Position numbers and translations under genes: made by a program. Below the pieces are notes generated by a model, which had not been told where the DNA came from, did no database searches, and saw only the letters and a list, made by a program, of their open reading frames with translations. Source: Francisella adeliensis (GTDB lineage: Bacteria; Pseudomonadota; Gammaproteobacteria; Francisellales; Francisellaceae). From it: 64,000 nt of DNA. The DNA lies in assembly GCF_003290445.1 (NCBI RefSeq), contig NZ_CP021781.1:1798001-1862000 (forward strand), read 5' to 3'. The first letter of the stretch is position 1; each line of letters starts with the position of its first letter. Below are positions 11,701-18,285 of this stretch, in pieces.

Positions 11701-11928
11701 ATGACAGTTTCAGCGATGGTGGTGGGTGTTATTCCACTAGTAACATCATCCGGTGCTGGTGCTGTAAGCAGAAACTGTATTGGTGTAGTTATCTCAAGTG
11801 GATTGGTTATTGGTGCTATATTCTCATTATTTGTACTGCCAGTTGTTTATATGTATCTTGCCGAAGACAAATCTAAAGCTGTTGCTTTAGATAAAAAGCA
11901 ACAAAAAGCTATTGATGAATTAACCTAA
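8785..11928 (+). CDS. RND multidrug efflux permease (AcrB/MexF type)
   Basis: A 1047-residue HAE1-type RND transporter in the usual 12-TM, two-large-periplasmic-loop layout. The N-terminus FIRRPVLALSISFMIIVVG is typical. The proton-relay pair is visible in TM4 (AIGLVVDDAIVVLENIYRHI). The second-half motif GLISKQGIMVVEFAN in TM10 and LRPILMTVSAMVVGVIPL in TM11 are conserved. As a trimer it exports drugs or host-derived toxic compounds, driven by protons, with the adaptor encoded just upstream (1-base stop/start overlap). Substrates cannot be inferred. No local regulator gene is seen. Confidence 0.93.
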   Translation: MKLIDIFIRRPVLALSISFMIIVVGVGSFFGLQIRQYPYIDSATITVTTTYPGANPATIQAFVTRPIESSVGSSKGIDYMTSSSALGASTITVFVKLGYNTNDVLSEVVQNVNAVLNQLPADAYSPSIRMNPADNFPSLILAFTSKSMNTSEISAYINSELTPKLLAKGGLSSIDVWGNKPYAMRVYPNKQKMAEYAITPSELATAIGSNSLIAAGGQIQGPYLNYTLNPGTSMSTAQEYENLIVKKSDNQVIRLKDIAKVELGAQDYDSSVIFDGKNAVLAGAVVSPEDNPLTVVASLIDELPSIKASLPNGLDVNIAYNQTLYIESSIEEVIHTLGEAIIIVSIVMFLFLGSLRAIVVPVIAIPLSIIGSFFFMKIMGFSINLLTLLSMILAIGLVVDDAIVVLENIYRHIEEGMEPFAASIKGAREIANPVILMTLTLVVVYAPIGMMGGFTGQLFTEFAYSLAGAVIISGIVAYTLSPMMCSKMLNRQMMDTKLVHFIDKLFTALTAKYTALLKFVLEIKPAIAVMGLIVLISCFIMGMGVKSELAPNEDQGFLGVMGQAPSSANINYLETFGKPLASTLDTIPGKQSTFILNGVMGSNVIFGGFIMKSWDDRKISQSKAAKLLQAKVTDLPGIQTYTYETPSLPGIPRGAPMSLVIQSVNDYEAINETTNKLIDKMMSSGMFVFAQSDLKFDNPVVDIDIDREKAGILGITMADIAKTLQYSYAGGYINFFFLKGYSFQVIPQLARNEMLTQEQLGNIFIRSDGQGNQMTSKDLVGDLFNSELPLSALVNFKTEGQPLILNTFQQLNSATISAVMAPGFSQGQAIDYVKNLAQNELTEGFSYNFSGSARQTVENGNTMMIAFAFAIVLIFLALSAQFESFRDSLVILVTIPMAICGALIPLYLGQYMGASWASLNIYTQLGLVTLIGLISKQGIMVVEFANHLQSHEGLNKYDAIVKSSSQRLRPILMTVSAMVVGVIPLVTSSGAGAVSRNCIGVVISSGLVIGAIFSLFVLPVVYMYLAEDKSKAVALDKKQQKAIDELT

Positions 11929-12000
11929 CAATTTCTCTTTTCTACCCAATACATTCTATATTTAAAGCAAGGTTGATTAATAGTTCCCAAATGACTTTCC

Positions 12001-12027
12001 TTGACATTACCTCCTGTAGCTTATAGA
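12001..12027 (+). promoter_or_regulatory. candidate sigma70 promoter of the interrupted MFS gene
   Basis: A perfect -35 hexamer TTGACA (12001-12006) is followed by TATAGA (12022-12027) after 15 bases; TAGATT at 12024 gives a 17-base spacer. It lies about 35 bases upstream of the ATG at 12060, in the 131-base gap after the RND gene. The spacing is suboptimal, so this is a prediction only. Confidence 0.4.
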
Positions 12028-12059
12028 TTAATCACACTATTTCTTTAAACGATTTCAAG

Positions 12060-12805
12060 ATGCCTGATCAGTCTTATCTACCAAACAAAAAAAGCTTAAT
12101 AATCCTTGCCTGGGCTATATGCTTAGTTGTTACTCTAAATTATAGTTATGATTTCTTTATCCGTGCTGCTCCAGGTGTAATGTCTGATGGACTAATGAAA
12201 ACGTTTAAAATAGATCACGCTCAAATAGGATGGTTATCTTCAGCGTATTTTATATCTTATACGGTGATGCAAATACCCGCTGGCATTTTTCTTGATAAAT
12301 ATAATAGAAAGTGGGTAATTTCTATCGCTACTCTTCTTTGTGTCTGTGGTAATTTTTTATTCTCCGCAACAGATCATTACTGGGTTTCTGTGCTTGGAAG
12401 AGTGCTTATGGGTGTAGGTTCAGCTTTTGGGTTTATCGGTGCTGCAAAAATGGCAGCTATGTGGCTCCCTAAAAGGTTTTTTGCTAGTTTTATGAGTTTC
12501 ACAACAATGATAGGAATTCTTGGAGGGTTATTTACAGACACTGTTCTTTCATATCTCGTAGGGCATCTTGGTTGGCGTGAAGGTAATGGGCTTTTTACAT
12601 ATATTGGTGTAGGAATCATTGTTTTAATTTTACTAGTTGTTAAAGATAATGAAAAATTTATTGAATACCATAAGAAAAACAGTGCGCCAAAGCTTGTTGA
12701 TAGTCTTCACACAACATTTAAAATGTTTACAAACTCAAAATTTTGGGCGGCAGCATTTATCGGCAGTGCCCTTTTCTTACCTATAAATGTTTTAGGCTCG
12801 CTATG
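12060..12805 (+). pseudogene. MFS transporter (Pht/Fpt-like), 5' part, split by transposon
   Basis: The first 248 codons of a 12-TM MFS carrier. The N-terminus NYSYDFFIRAAPGVMSDGLM followed by IGWLSSAYFISYTVMQIPAG and LDKYNRK resembles the Legionella Pht / Francisella Fpt phagosomal transporter group, many of which take up amino acids or nucleosides. The native frame runs to the transposon junction at 12805. Beyond it the frame continues about 20 codons into transposon DNA and stops at 12866. Joining base 12805 to 17574 restores one frame of 421 codons plus stop, reading LGSLWGVGLIQTK across the junction, so only the insertion breaks the gene. The first six TMs could still be translated, but transport activity is unlikely. 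Confidence 0.88.
12800..12805. repeat. target site duplication, left copy (GCTATG)
   Basis: GCTATG is found directly before the left inverted repeat and again at 17568-17573 directly after the right one. Six bases is the maximal match (flanking c/a and t/g differ). Removing one copy plus the element restores the host reading frame, which confirms it as the duplication made on insertion. Confidence 0.9.
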
Positions 12806-12845
12806 TGTAGATGCTCGCAATCATAAACGCCAATGCTCATTCTCA
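12806..12845 (+). repeat. left terminal inverted repeat (40 bp)
   Basis: It begins TGTAGATGCTCGCAATCATA and ends in ATGCTCATTCTCA. It matches the reverse complement of 17528-17567 at 34 of 40 positions, the longest identical blocks being GCAATCATAAA and AATGCTCATTCTCA. The 5'-TG tip is as expected for DDE transposons of this type. Confidence 0.9.
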
Positions 12846-12858
12846 TTTTCACTTTTTT

Positions 12859-12944
12859 TGCTCTGAAAATGTGAGAATATAAATTCACGAATGCTCGCAA
12901 AATGTGAGAATGAAAAGATGCAATGCTCGAATTAAGTGAGAATA
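12859..12944 (+). repeat. three subterminal direct repeats, likely transposase sites
   Basis: Three 21-bp units with pattern TGCTC-N8-GTGAGAAT: 12859-12879 (TGCTCTGAAAATGTGAGAATA), 12892-12912 and 12924-12944. Starts are 33 and 32 bases apart, about three helical turns, so they lie on the same face of the DNA. The inner 13 bases of the terminal repeat carry the same GAGAATGAGCA core in the opposite direction, and the right end has another copy near 17489-17507. Arrays of this sort bind TnsB/TniA-type transposases; the binding role is inference. Confidence 0.72.
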
Positions 12945-12950
12945 AGCAGG

Positions 12951-14249
12951 TCAATAATTATCTATAGCGTCATGAACTAGCTTATAATATCCATCTTTAC
13001 CTTCATAAAAATTAGGTAAGATACCTCTATCATCAGAAGGAGTAAATTTATCAATTTTTTCTAAGAGAGATTTATACCGACCTCTTTCATTAAGTTTATA
13101 TCGAGCTTCTCTTACCCAGTCCAATTCCAAACCTTCTATTTTTTCAAACTCTTGTCTTTTATCTGGAGTAACTCTTGTATTAAAAATTATTTTAGCAGAT
13201 GTTGTCATACTTATATTATCTAGTGATAAATGCATTGGAACTCTATTTGAGGATCTTACAATCGGTAATATTCTGAGAATGCATTTAAATATTTCTAACA
13301 ATTTAGCATCTTTTGGATAATCATAGTTATCAATACAATTATTTAGATAATTAATAACACTATTTATACATTTTCCTTTCCGATCACTATGCTTAAACTT
13401 TTTAGCTTTATAAAAAGCAGAAGAACTTTTGTACCATTGAACATTATAGAAATGATCATTAGCTGTTAAATTAATAAAAAAATTTCGTAAGCTAGTTAGT
13501 TTCTGTTGCGGTTGAATATTAAATTCTAAACTTCTTCTAACACTACTAAATCTACGACCTCTAGCAAATGAATCTCTTCGATTTGCTAATTTTTGCTTTT
13601 GTATCTCATAGCACTCATTAAATATTTCTATATATTTATCATCTATTGTAGATATTGGAGATGAAGAGCTTATTATAATATGTTGATTTATATATTCTAT
13701 TTTACCATTATAAAAATCATTAACACTATAAAGTTCTGCATGATGAAGATGGTTATTATAATTTTCTAGCTTTGATGCTTTATATATCCATGGATCAATT
13801 ATGACAGCATTGCTTAAATCATTTTTACTAGCTAAATCTTTAAAACTATTTGTATACTTCTTCCAACTTCTAGATCTTAAATGAAAAAGATCATGACTGC
13901 AATGGGCTAGCACAAATACATGTTTAGGTGTACCCATTAAAGATAAATAAAAAGTATCTGTTTTAATCTTTTCTAATCCCTTTGCTATATATAGACATGC
14001 TAATGATAAATTGTCACACACTCCTGTTTTATTTTGTAAAAAAACTTTTCCGATTTCTTCTGGCGTGTATGCTAAATTCTGATTATTTAAAGCGAATACT
14101 TTTTTAATCATATTTTTATAAATACTTGTTCTATTTAGCCCATCAAACAATTGTCCTTCTTCATCCATATTAAATGAGTATTTAATCTGAGACCTAACAG
14201 TATCAACAAGAGCAGCGCCAATAGCCAATAATTTATCTGAACTTATCAT
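12951..14249 (-). CDS. transglutaminase-like cysteine protease fold protein in transposon
   Basis: A 432-residue protein that I cannot assign to a named family. The N-terminal half carries the three landmarks of the transglutaminase-like superfamily in correct order and spacing: NKTGVCDNLSLACLYIA with Cys78 at a helix start, PKHVFVLAH with His110, and NAVIIDPW with Asp152. No signal peptide or TM segment is seen. The C-terminal 200 residues are basic and polar (RRDSFARGRRFSSVRRS near 225-240) with no recognised domain. It starts 4 bases after the ATPase stop, so it is co-expressed with the transposition genes, and it lies beside the left end. This is the slot where Tn5053-like elements have tniQ, but there is no CxxC/zinc pattern or TniQ start motif. 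It could be an effector-like cargo, a protease or deamidase, or an accessory transposition factor. Confidence 0.75.
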   Translation of the reverse strand: MISSDKLLAIGAALVDTVRSQIKYSFNMDEEGQLFDGLNRTSIYKNMIKKVFALNNQNLAYTPEEIGKVFLQNKTGVCDNLSLACLYIAKGLEKIKTDTFYLSLMGTPKHVFVLAHCSHDLFHLRSRSWKKYTNSFKDLASKNDLSNAVIIDPWIYKASKLENYNNHLHHAELYSVNDFYNGKIEYINQHIIISSSSPISTIDDKYIEIFNECYEIQKQKLANRRDSFARGRRFSSVRRSLEFNIQPQQKLTSLRNFFINLTANDHFYNVQWYKSSSAFYKAKKFKHSDRKGKCINSVINYLNNCIDNYDYPKDAKLLEIFKCILRILPIVRSSNRVPMHLSLDNISMTTSAKIIFNTRVTPDKRQEFEKIEGLELDWVREARYKLNERGRYKSLLEKIDKFTPSDDRGILPNFYEGKDGYYKLVHDAIDNY

Positions 14250-14253
14250 CTTC

Positions 14254-15231
14254 TTAAAACCTTATCTTGAAAGACTCTAATTTCTGCCTGATATTTAAGC
14301 TTGACTCCTTGGGTAGCTTATTATCAAAAAACAGTTTAATTTCTTTCTTTGTTGTATTTAATAAATCACATAAGATATCTTCATAATAACCATTACGTGC
14401 GAGATTCGATTGAATTGATTTAATATCTGAATATAGAGTATCTTTAGCAATATCTAAACTTATTTTAGACTCGCCTATCTCATAAGTTGATAAAATAGCT
14501 TTCTCTAAATAAAATTCAATCTGTAAAGGAGTCAAAAGCTCTGTAGCTAAATAGCTAATTGCTTCTTTATCGATAACTTGTTCTAATTTTGTATTATTAT
14601 TTAATCTTATAGATATCCAGTTTTTTATTAGAGTTTCATTATCATCTTTATTTGGCTCTAATATTGTACTTTTAACTCTAGCACTTATTTCTTCCATGGA
14701 TGCTGAGAATAATGTTCCACTAAGCTTTGGATGTCCCGCTAATAAAATGCTTAGTTGATAACCATTCTGTGTTACTGTTTCAACTAGTCTTTTTAAAGAG
14801 ACTAATGTTTGATTATGTAGATCATGTGCTTCATCTATTATTAGTACCACAGGCTTATTATGTTTTTGAAATAGCTTAATAAGCTCCCTTTCTCTTTTCT
14901 CAGGAGTAGTAGGAATCTTAAAATCTTTTTCATTAGTATTAAGATCATAAAATAAAGCAGTAAACAATGCTGCTATCTTAAGTCTCTTTTTATCTGTAGA
15001 TAATGATCTTGAGATTATAATATTACCGTCTTTTTTAAGATCAGATTGTAACTTATTCAGTAAAGTGGTTTTCCCTGATCCAACTAATCCTATTAATGCA
15101 TATATCCCACTATTTGATATTAGGAATCGTAAGTTCTTATATGCTTTTTTATGTGATTCTAAATCTACATACTTTTTATTCAAATCATATAGGTAATTTA
15201 AGTTTAGATGTTTATAAGCTTCTACATACAT
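14254..15231 (-). CDS. tniB: TniB/MuB-like AAA+ ATPase of transposon
   Basis: A 325-residue AAA ATPase of the ExeA/TniB group. Walker A is GLVGSGKTTLLNKL (about residues 48-61) and Walker B is KPVVLIIDEAHDLHN (about 130-144). A sensor-like segment LSILLAGHPKLSG (about 165) and EEISARVKS follow. Such ATPases select target DNA and activate the DDE transposase. The ATG overlaps the transposase stop by one base (TAATG), and the next gene follows after 4 bases. It is similar in length to TniB of Tn5053 and the smaller ATPase of Tn552. Confidence 0.88.
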   Translation of the reverse strand: MYVEAYKHLNLNYLYDLNKKYVDLESHKKAYKNLRFLISNSGIYALIGLVGSGKTTLLNKLQSDLKKDGNIIISRSLSTDKKRLKIAALFTALFYDLNTNEKDFKIPTTPEKRERELIKLFQKHNKPVVLIIDEAHDLHNQTLVSLKRLVETVTQNGYQLSILLAGHPKLSGTLFSASMEEISARVKSTILEPNKDDNETLIKNWISIRLNNNTKLEQVIDKEAISYLATELLTPLQIEFYLEKAILSTYEIGESKISLDIAKDTLYSDIKSIQSNLARNGYYEDILCDLLNTTKKEIKLFFDNKLPKESSLNIRQKLESFKIRF

Positions 15232-16820
15232 TAGGCATTATCCTCACTATATAGTTTAAGCTGTACATAGTTGTCAATTTCTCTAATAATAGCTGTTTTA
15301 TCTAAAGTGCTCATAAGTAAATTATTGGTAAATAAAAGATAATCACTATCCATTTCAGCTAATGGACAACCAATATGGCTAGATATAAACTTCTTAGCTT
15401 CTATTTTATTACTGAAACTTTCTGAATCACTATAAGGCTTAACAATAAAATTGTTTTTAGTGTTATCAACATCTTGTGACATTATCTTACTAGATACATT
15501 TATGCTTTGGGCTATAGCCTCTATTTCATCTACTTGCTTTTCTAAGGATGTTTTTTTAGGTCTAGAATAGTCTCCGAAAGAAATAATATTTCCTGAAGGA
15601 TGAAATGGTCCAAATGCTTTATTCTTGTACTCAATATATATTTTCTTATCTAACACTCCGTGTAATACTGTTACTCTTTTATTATAAAGTTCGCCATCAA
15701 GTTGATAGCTTATACCACCTAAAGTAATAGTAGCATTACTATTGACTGTTCTAGTCTCAGGTGTTCTTATTAATTTAGCAAACTGTGTCTCATCACATAT
15801 CTCTAATAAAGTATTATTTTCTAAACTATCTTTCCATACTTTTATCTTTGATAGATTTATAGAGCGATGTTTAGTTTTGTTATATTCTAATGTGTAATTA
15901 GCCAACCATTCGTTAGCTTCATCTATATCTTTAGGTCTATTTAAAAAGTACATAGGCTCTAAATCATTTTTAAGTGTTCTATTAAATCTTTCAACTTTAC
16001 CTTTTGAACGAGCTGTAGTACGCCTACCATCACTTCCTCTAGGTAAATGTGTTAGTAAAGTAATACCTAAGCACTTTAGTACTCTTTGAAACACTTTGCT
16101 TCTAGCAAATGCTCCATTATCAGTATAAATATAAGAAGGTATACCTTGTAGCTGAGAAGAATTATTTTTACCCTTCATAGCATCAAATAATACTTTAAGA
16201 GCAGTTAATGCATCTTCACCATCTGCTTCTACATATCTACTAAAAGCAACACCACTCTTATCATCAACAATGTTAGCTATATATAAATCCTTTGAATCCT
16301 GATTTATTCTTTTTAAATTTGATACTGAAAAATCAAATTGCCAACACTCATTACTATATGTTGATTCAAATCTAGATACTACAGGCTCAACATTTTTAAT
16401 TGTTGAATAATCAAGCTCAAACTTTTTAAGGTATTTATCAACCGTACTTCTTTTTAATAAATCTTTAGCTACTTTAATATGTTCACCATTTAAAGAAACT
16501 CCTTCAGTTTCTAAAATAGATATACATTTCCTTGTAAATATATTATTTCTTTGATTAGATGTTTTTAACTTAAGAGCAGATATTATTTTGCAGTATTTGG
16601 TAAGGTTTGATTTGTGTATAGCTCTAGTACTACCTGAATCTGACCTTACTTTATCTACATATTTATATTTAGACAATTGTCTATACACTGATGCTATAGA
16701 TATACCATAATAGGAAGCATACTCTTTAATGAGTAATTTTCTTTGGTGATCTCGTTTAGGAAACTTATTTAAAGAGTTCCATAAACAAATCAATTGCTCA
16801 TCAGGTATTTTCTTGTACAT
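15231..16820 (-). CDS. tniA: TniA-like DDE transposase
   Basis: A 529-residue Mu/Tn552-type transposase with an rve integrase core. An N-terminal helix-turn-helix (YYGISIASVYRQLSKY, about 33-48) is followed by further DNA-binding helices. The catalytic triad is visible: Asp in CWQFDFSVSNLKR (about 179), Asp in YIYTDNGAFARSK (about 248) and Glu in SKGKVERFNRTLKNDL (about 289). A C-terminal beta-barrel-like part (VNSNATITLGGISYQL) follows. It is within the size range of Tn552 (480) and TniA (559) transposases. It is the first gene of the three-gene minus-strand operon; transcription starts in the gap shared with the divergent resolvase. Confidence 0.92.
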   Translation of the reverse strand: MYKKIPDEQLICLWNSLNKFPKRDHQRKLLIKEYASYYGISIASVYRQLSKYKYVDKVRSDSGSTRAIHKSNLTKYCKIISALKLKTSNQRNNIFTRKCISILETEGVSLNGEHIKVAKDLLKRSTVDKYLKKFELDYSTIKNVEPVVSRFESTYSNECWQFDFSVSNLKRINQDSKDLYIANIVDDKSGVAFSRYVEADGEDALTALKVLFDAMKGKNNSSQLQGIPSYIYTDNGAFARSKVFQRVLKCLGITLLTHLPRGSDGRRTTARSKGKVERFNRTLKNDLEPMYFLNRPKDIDEANEWLANYTLEYNKTKHRSINLSKIKVWKDSLENNTLLEICDETQFAKLIRTPETRTVNSNATITLGGISYQLDGELYNKRVTVLHGVLDKKIYIEYKNKAFGPFHPSGNIISFGDYSRPKKTSLEKQVDEIEAIAQSINVSSKIMSQDVDNTKNNFIVKPYSDSESFSNKIEAKKFISSHIGCPLAEMDSDYLLFTNNLLMSTLDKTAIIREIDNYVQLKLYSEDNA

Positions 16821-16915
16821 AAATTATCAAAAACGACCATTTTTAAGAGAAAAACATTTTGATAACTTCATATATGTTAAAACCCTCTCAAAAATATTTC
16901 TTGAAACTAATGGCT

Positions 16916-16931
16916 AAAATGTTAACATTTT
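16916..16931. promoter_or_regulatory. 16-bp perfect palindrome, possible res/operator site
   Basis: AAAATGTTAACATTTT is a perfect 16-bp palindrome in the 137-base gap between the divergent transposase (starts 16820) and resolvase (starts 16958). In related transposons this gap holds the res recombination site and the promoters of both genes. Assignment as a crossover site or operator is only positional; no clear three-subsite res layout was recognised. Confidence 0.35.
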
Positions 16932-16957
16932 TATGAGTTTTAAGAAATAATATTTTT

Positions 16958-17481
16958 ATGTTAGTTGGATACTACCAAAGATCAAAATTTAGAGTCACAA
17001 ATAAATATCCTAGAGCAAAATGGTTGCCAAAGAATCTTTCAAGAAAAAGTAAGCTCTACTAAAACTAATCGTGAAGAGCTTAATAACGCACTTAATTTTG
17101 TAGTATGGAAATTAGACCGCATAGGCAGAAGTGTAAAACAGCTAGTAGCATTTGTAGAGGATCTACATAGTAAAAACATAGGTTTTAAAAGTATTTCAGG
17201 TAATATTGATACATCAACCTTCAGGTAAATTTTTCTTTCATATTATGGCTTCACTTGCTCAAATGGGAAGAGAGCTAATTGTTGAACGAACCCAGGCTGG
17301 CTTACAAGCTGCTAGATTAAAAGGTAGAAAAGGTGGTAGACCTAGAAAAATGACCAAACGAAAAATTGAGTCTGCTAAAAAATTACTGATTGATGGGGTT
17401 TCACCTAAAGATGTTGCTGAAGATTTAGGTATATCTGTCCCTACTCTTTACAGATGGATACCAGCATCAGAAATTCATTAA
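16958..17481 (+). pseudogene. decayed serine resolvase (Tn3/Hin type)
   Basis: Remains of a small serine recombinase that would resolve transposition cointegrates. ATG at 16958 starts MLVGYY, then the frame is lost; the next frame resumes TKDQNLESQINILEQNG. About 11 bases are missing exactly where relatives read ARVST, including the catalytic serine. NALNFVVWKLDRIGRS lacks about 7 residues usually present before VWKLDR. At about 17217 a second frameshift (apparent two-base loss in a TSTPSG segment) ends the frame at 17228, after which GKFFFHIMASLAQMGRELI and a C-terminal Hin-like helix-turn-helix (GVSPKDVAEDLGISVPTLYR) follow. Three lesions make it non-functional. Confidence 0.85.
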
Positions 17482-17527
17482 ATTCAATTTGCTCTCATTC
17501 TCACTTTTTGTAGCAAAAAATGGCCTG

Positions 17528-17567
17528 TGAGAATGAGCATTCGTATTTATGATTGCAAGCAACTATA
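17528..17567 (-). repeat. right terminal inverted repeat (40 bp)
   Basis: The reverse complement begins TATAGTTGCTTGCAATCATA and matches the left repeat at 34 of 40 positions. Its tip is TATAG, not TGTAG, so the normally conserved terminal TG/CA dinucleotide is altered at this end. The GTGAGAATGAGCA core is present, with another oppositely oriented core just inside at about 17489-17507. Confidence 0.87.
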
Positions 17568-17573
17568 GCTATG
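17568..17573. repeat. target site duplication, right copy (GCTATG)
   Basis: The second copy of the 6-bp duplication immediately follows the right inverted repeat; see the left copy at 12800-12805. Confidence 0.9.
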
Positions 17574-18093
17574 GGGTGTTGGACTTATACAAACTAAATT
17601 TGGTCTTTCAGAAACTAACGCTGCCTACATAAACAGCATCCTTTTTGTCGGTACTGCTATAGGCTTTGGGACAGCTGCGATTATAAGTGCTTTTACTACA
17701 AGATATAGACTATTATTCACTATAAGCTTAATCAGTATGATTATTATAAGTATAGTCTTGATATATATACCTATCAGCCAAGATTTGTTTATTATTTTGT
17801 ATTTCTTACTTGGCCTAATGTCTGGTACAGAAGCCATTACATTCACCGTTGGCAGAGCAATATCACCACCAGGTACATCAGGGGCATCAACAGCCGGTCT
17901 AAATATGATAAACAACATCATACCTGTAATATTGTTACCTGGAATTGGTTATTTACTAATTAATCTAGGAACCCAAATAGGCCCTCATACATACTCTATA
18001 GATAGCTACCATAAAGCGTTAGCCATTATAGTTGCTATACTTGTAATTTGCCTACCAATGAACCTACTTTTACCAAAAAATATTAGATTATAA
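17574..18093 (+). pseudogene. MFS transporter (Pht/Fpt-like), 3' part after transposon
   Basis: This continues the carrier begun at 12060. In the restored frame it reads GVGLIQTKFGLSETNAAYIN, then several hydrophobic helices and the end LLPKNIRL at 18093. It supplies about 172 codons (TM 7-12). No stop or frameshift is found inside it, so decay after the insertion is minimal. It has no start signal of its own at the junction; an internal ATG at 17737 could at most give a fragment. Confidence 0.88.
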
Positions 18094-18285
18094 ATCTGAC
18101 TATATCTGGTTTATCAAAAAATAATGAAAGAGCATATAGTTTAATTATCCTTGATACTAAAAGCATACTTCACTGCCTTTTAACTAAATAGATAGTATTT
18201 GTTTTCTCTAGCACTTGTTTAAGGATAGCTATGTTTATAGATTCCTTAATGACATCTATTCGCTTACCAAACTTTACAGGATAAC

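Larger units (their letters stand above)
12806..17567. mobile_element. Tn552/Tn5053-type transposon with transglutaminase-like gene
   Basis: A 4,762-bp element bounded by 40-bp imperfect inverted repeats and a 6-bp direct duplication of GCTATG. On the minus strand it carries a DDE transposase, a TniB/MuB-like ATPase and a third gene in tight operon order. Near the right end, on the plus strand, is a decayed serine resolvase. Transposase plus ATPase plus resolvase and 5-7 bp duplications are characteristic of the Tn552/Tn5053 (Tn402) branch of the Tn7/Mu-like transposons. No TniQ, antibiotic or metal resistance gene, CRISPR array or TnsD/TnsE homologue is seen. Base composition is as AT-rich as the host. 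The family name is an inference from gene content. Confidence 0.88.

Noticed and set aside
12951-14249. Identification of the third transposon gene as TniQ/TnsD
   Set aside because: The position fits, but there is no TniQ start motif or zinc-binding Cys/His cluster, and the visible Cys-His-Asp pattern is of a different fold.
16965-17481. Two separate small recombinase genes
   Set aside because: The two frames align to successive parts of a single serine resolvase and are joined by a frameshift, so they are one pseudogene.
12812-17562. Alternative transposon ends TGCTCGC...GCAAGCA
   Set aside because: These give proper TG/CA tips but no matching direct repeat outside, whereas 12806-17567 gives GCTATG on both sides and exact repair of the MFS frame.
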